From: Minicystis rosea
Lineage (GTDB): Bacteria; Myxococcota_A; Polyangia; Polyangiales; Polyangiaceae
Length of the DNA: 64,000 bases
NCBI GenBank assembly: GCA_001931535.1
Contig: CP016211.1
Span: 13,903,501 to 13,967,500, forward strand
Direction of reading: 5' to 3'
The translations under genes and the position numbers were made by a program. Under the pieces are notes generated by a model. That model had not been told where the DNA came from, ran no database searches, and worked only from the letters and a program-made list of their open reading frames with translations. The stretch's first letter is position 1; each line of letters opens with the position of its first letter. Positions 61,151 through 64,000 of the stretch are shown here, one piece after another.

Positions 61151-63346
61151 ATGCAAAAGCGACGAGACTTCCTTCGAGCCACCCTGGTCGCCGCCGGCGC
61201 GTTGCTCGTGCCCGGGTGTGGTGGCACTGAGACACAGACCGGCCCGGAGCGCACGCTGACCAATGGCGAGGCTTTCTTCCCGCAGTCGGTCGTCTCCGGC
61301 GATCCGCGCCCCGAGAGCGTGATTCTCTGGACCCGCGTCGAGGATCCCGACGCAGGCACCGCCGACGCCTCGCTCGAGCTCGAAGTCTCGCTCGACGCCG
61401 ACTTCAAGGGCCTCATCGAGCTCGACGCGGCCCAATCCACCATCAAGGCTCTGGCCAAGTTCGATCACTGCGCCAAGGTCAAGCTCACCGGCCTCGCCGC
61501 GGGCACGGTCCACTACTATCGATTCATCTACAAGAAGGGAGACAAACTCTATGTCTCCCACGTGGGCCGCACCAAGACGGCGCCCGCGCCCGACTCCGAC
61601 GTTCCGGTGAAGTTCGCTTACGTCTCGTGTCAGGACTTCATCGGTCGTTACTTCAACGTGCACCTCGCCCTCGGCCAGGAAGAGCTCGATTTCTTCGTCC
61701 ACCTCGGCGACTACATCTACGAGACCACGGGCGATCCCTCGTTTCAGAACACCGATGGTCGCGCCGTCAAATTCACCGACGAGAAGGGCGCCATCACGCT
61801 CGGCTCGGGCGACGGCACGTACTTCGCCGCGAGCTCGCTCGACAACTACCGCCAGCTCTACAAGGCCTATCGCAGCGACAAGGCCCTTCAAGGCGTCCAC
61901 GAGAAGTTCGCCATGATCGCCACCTGGGACGATCACGAGTACTCGAACGACAACAGCGGCGCCCTCGCCACGTACTTCGACGGCAAGAAGGACGAGAACG
62001 ATCAGACGCGCGCCAAGAACGCCCGCCAAGCCTGGTTCGAGTACATGCCGGTCGACTACGTGGAGGCCGGCTTCGAGTACGACGCGCAGAAGGCCTATCC
62101 AAGCGACATCAGCATCTACCGTGATTTCGTGTTCGGAAAGCACGTCCACCTGGTGATGACGGATCTGCGCAGCTACCGGACGCCGCCCGTCATCCCCGGC
62201 GACGCCTTCCCGGGCACGGTGGTGGTCGATCAGGCGAAGCTCACCGAGCTGCTCGGATCGGTGCCCTCCGCGGCCGGGCCGTACGTGGACATCGAGTCTT
62301 ACCAAGGCGGCCTCTACAAGCAGGCGCTCATCCAGGCCGCCGCCACGGCGGGCTTCGACGCGGCCAAGGTGACCGGCAAGATCAGCGTCGCCTTCATCAA
62401 CAGCCTCGTCACCAAGCTCAACGCCGCGCTCCCCAGCGACAAGCAGATCCCCCTCATCGACGAGACCGCCCAGGCCACCATGGAGCGCGGCATCGCCTAC
62501 CTCCACTGCGGCAAGCAGAGCTTCTACAGCTCGCTCGGCTCGCGCTACCTCGTGGTGAAGGACGCCTTCGACATCGTCGAATACGCCGCGTGGAAGGCCG
62601 ATCCCAAGAACATCGAGGTCATGGGATCCGATCAAGAGAAGTGGTTTTTGGACACCATGACCGGCTCGAAGTCGACGTGGAAGGTCTGGGGCAACGAATA
62701 CTGCCTCACGCAGATCGCCATCGACCTCTCGCCCCAGCCCGTCCCGCCGCCCTTCAACACGCGCTTTTACATCAACGTCGACGATTGGGACGGCTACCGC
62801 TCGAAGCGGAACGAGATCCTCTCCAAGCTCTCCGCGGTGGGCAACGTCGTGGCGGTGACGGGCGACATCCACGCCTTCTTCGCGGCCACGCCGTTCGCTG
62901 CCGGCGCGCCCGAGAAGAAGATCGTCGAGTTCGTCGGCAGCTCGGTGACGTCGGGCACCTTCATGTCGCTCCTCCTCGGTCAGGTGAAGAGCGACCCCAC
63001 GCTGAGCATGCTGGCCGGCGCCGAGCAGCTCGCGATGAACATCGACGCGCTCATGCTCGACAAGACCACCAAGATCAACCCGGACAAGGGCTTCAGCAAC
63101 AGCGTGTCCAACGGCTACGTGGTCGTCGAAGCCGGCGCCGCCGAGCTCGTGGCCCGCTACAACATCATCCTCGAGGTCGAGGTGAAGAACGACTACACCG
63201 GCCAGCTCGAGCAGCTCAATCAGCGCTTCAAGCGCCTCCAGTTCAAGACCATCGCCGGCGGCGCCGATCTCTACCAGGACATGAGCGGCAAGGAGCTCAC
63301 GGGCGATTGGAAGAAGTGGGATTCGACGACGCAAGAGTGGGTGTGA
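61151..63346 (+). CDS. PhoD-like alkaline phosphatase, Tat-exported lipoprotein
   Basis: 731 residues from the ATG at 61151. The N-terminus MQKRRDFLRATLVAAGALLV has the twin-arginine RRDFL motif and ends in PGC (lipobox), so it is exported folded and lipid-anchored. A PhoD_N fibronectin-like domain (FPQSVVSGDPRPESVILWTR) leads to the metallophosphatase part with GDYIYE, TWDDHEYSND, and VTGDIHAFF, the calcium/iron ligands of PhoD. The total is longer than the usual 550 residues because of insertions (for example around 430-480, and a C-terminal helical extension of about 80 residues with DYTGQLEQLNQRFKRL). It releases phosphate from esters outside the cytoplasm, probably under phosphate starvation, though no Pho box was found. 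Confidence 0.93.
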   Translation: MQKRRDFLRATLVAAGALLVPGCGGTETQTGPERTLTNGEAFFPQSVVSGDPRPESVILWTRVEDPDAGTADASLELEVSLDADFKGLIELDAAQSTIKALAKFDHCAKVKLTGLAAGTVHYYRFIYKKGDKLYVSHVGRTKTAPAPDSDVPVKFAYVSCQDFIGRYFNVHLALGQEELDFFVHLGDYIYETTGDPSFQNTDGRAVKFTDEKGAITLGSGDGTYFAASSLDNYRQLYKAYRSDKALQGVHEKFAMIATWDDHEYSNDNSGALATYFDGKKDENDQTRAKNARQAWFEYMPVDYVEAGFEYDAQKAYPSDISIYRDFVFGKHVHLVMTDLRSYRTPPVIPGDAFPGTVVVDQAKLTELLGSVPSAAGPYVDIESYQGGLYKQALIQAAATAGFDAAKVTGKISVAFINSLVTKLNAALPSDKQIPLIDETAQATMERGIAYLHCGKQSFYSSLGSRYLVVKDAFDIVEYAAWKADPKNIEVMGSDQEKWFLDTMTGSKSTWKVWGNEYCLTQIAIDLSPQPVPPPFNTRFYINVDDWDGYRSKRNEILSKLSAVGNVVAVTGDIHAFFAATPFAAGAPEKKIVEFVGSSVTSGTFMSLLLGQVKSDPTLSMLAGAEQLAMNIDALMLDKTTKINPDKGFSNSVSNGYVVVEAGAAELVARYNIILEVEVKNDYTGQLEQLNQRFKRLQFKTIAGGADLYQDMSGKELTGDWKKWDSTTQEWV

Positions 63347-63376
63347 GCGCGTCGCGCTCCGCCGACGCCTGAAAGA

Positions 63377-63413
63377 AAAACGCCTGGGCCCTTTGGAAGG
63401 ACCCAGGCGTTTT
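63377..63413. terminator. bidirectional intrinsic terminator
   Basis: AAAACGCCTGGG (63377-63388) pairs with CCCAGGCGTTTT (63402-63413). Inside, CCTT (63390-63393) and AAGG (63397-63400) extend the stem. A-run on the left and T-run on the right make it work in both directions, between the convergent PhoD-like and aldolase genes. Confidence 0.92.
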
Positions 63414-63468
63414 CTCTTTGCACGATGGATGCGAGCGGCCCTCGCCGCGCGCTCCACGAGGGCGGCGA

Positions 63469-64000
63469 TCAGCCCGCCTTCTTGTAGATCTCCATCATGT
63501 CTTGGAGCAGCTTGATCGCCTCCGCGCGCGGGCGCTGGAAGGCGTTGCGGCCCATGATGCTGCCGAACGATCCGCCGGCCGCCATCTCGCGCACCTCGGC
63601 GAGGAGGGCGTCGGTGCCCTTGGTCTCGCCGCCCGAGAAGATCACGATGCGCTTCCCGTTGAAGGTCGTCTGAATGACGTGGCGGATGCGGTCCGTCATC
63701 GTGGCCACGGGGATCTGGTACTTCTCGAAGACCTTCTTGGCCTCCTCCTGCTCGATGTGCGCGGTCGGCGGCTTCACCTTGATGATGTGCGCGCCGAGCT
63801 GTGCGGCGATGGTGGCCGCGTAGGAGCAGACGTCGATCGCCGTCTCACCCGCCTTCGAGAGGATGTTGCCGCGCGGATAGGACCACACGATGACGGCGAG
63901 GCCCTTGCGCTTGGCCTCGAGTGTGATCTCGCGGAGGTCTTGGTACTGCTGGTTGCGCAGCGGAGAGCCCGGATAAATCGTGTAGCCGATGCCGACACAG
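63469..64000 (-). CDS. fbaB: class I fructose-bisphosphate aldolase (DhnA type), C-terminal part
   Basis: 177 codons are visible; the 5' end lies beyond the right edge. The segment from CVGIGYTIYPGSPLRNQQYQ through LREITLEAKRKGLAVIVWSY, then LGAHIIKVKPPTAHIEQEEA and KRIVIFSGGETKGTDALLAE, is the DhnA/FbaB class I aldolase. The Lys in IIKVKPP is the expected Schiff-base residue. The enzyme splits fructose 1,6-bisphosphate in glycolysis or forms it in gluconeogenesis, without metal. It ends against the bidirectional terminator. Confidence 0.93.
   Translation of the reverse strand, partial: CVGIGYTIYPGSPLRNQQYQDLREITLEAKRKGLAVIVWSYPRGNILSKAGETAIDVCSYAATIAAQLGAHIIKVKPPTAHIEQEEAKKVFEKYQIPVATMTDRIRHVIQTTFNGKRIVIFSGGETKGTDALLAEVREMAAGGSFGSIMGRNAFQRPRAEAIKLLQDMMEIYKKAG

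Noticed and set aside
61064..63457. 797-residue minus-strand ORF
   Set aside because: Shadow of the PhoD-like phosphatase.

Overview
The window is chromosomal DNA of very high GC (about 70% by eye) from a myxobacterium-like organism, most likely order Polyangiales (Sorangium/Polyangium relatives). The signs are many Cys-rich lipoproteins with Gly/Ser/Thr linkers, TIGR02265/DUF2378 fused or adjacent to a Ser/Thr kinase, Sel1, WD40, kelch, MopE-like and thrombospondin type 3 repeats, FHA-ABC fusions, and frequent ATGA/GTGA start-stop overlaps. There are no rRNA, tRNA, CRISPR, IS or phage integration modules that I can see. Because of the GC content, nearly every real gene has long shadow ORFs on the other strand; these are left out.

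Layout. 1-5.4 kb: two overlapping lipoproteins (one cut by the window edge, one with Sel1 repeats), a DUF2325-like protein and a small unknown protein. 5.5-9.4 kb: an Uup-type ABC-F ATPase divergent from a lipase-like alpha/beta hydrolase, a small unknown protein and a PlsC-type acyltransferase, then a 54-bp tandem repeat made of paired hairpins. 9.8-15 kb: DUF1993, DoxX-like, an AraC regulator overlapping a VOC (glyoxalase-fold) gene, and secreted proteins. 15-18.6 kb: comM, recA and ssb in line on the minus strand, a DNA-uptake/recombination neighbourhood. 18.7-24 kb: a WD40 protein, small unknowns and a 13-copy tandem array with an exact 22-bp period. 24.1-26.4 kb: a lipoprotein with a reprolysin (ADAM)-like domain that has lost its zinc-binding histidines, followed by disintegrin-like, Cys-rich and TSP1-like regions. 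26.6-35.7 kb: a COQ4-like protein divergent from a TetR regulator with palindromic operators, a kelch lipoprotein, a 2-hydroxyacid dehydrogenase, and a GYF-FHA-ABC ATPase-permease fusion coupled to a small Cys-rich lipoprotein.

35.9-48.5 kb: a Ser/Thr kinase and a DUF2378 domain apparently separated by a one-base frameshift; an envelope protein, ECF sigma factor and FecR-type anti-sigma factor in overlapping order; a TetR-unknown-SDR operon with a strong operator; an OmpA-like protein with TSP3 repeats coupled to a PPC/DUF296 protein; and a lipoprotein carrying a ferritin-like domain. 48.9-51 kb: Maf pyrophosphatase and a multi-membrane glycosyltransferase-like protein.

51-61 kb is the main accessory block: three VgrG spike genes in tandem, then DUF6484, DUF2169 and a ketoacyl-synthase-like protein without the catalytic Cys, all on the plus strand with tight spacing. 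It looks like an orphan type VI secretion spike and adaptor cassette without TssA-M, PAAR or an obvious effector. The window closes with a Tat-exported PhoD-like phosphatase, a clear bidirectional terminator, and the C-terminal part of a class I fructose-bisphosphate aldolase.
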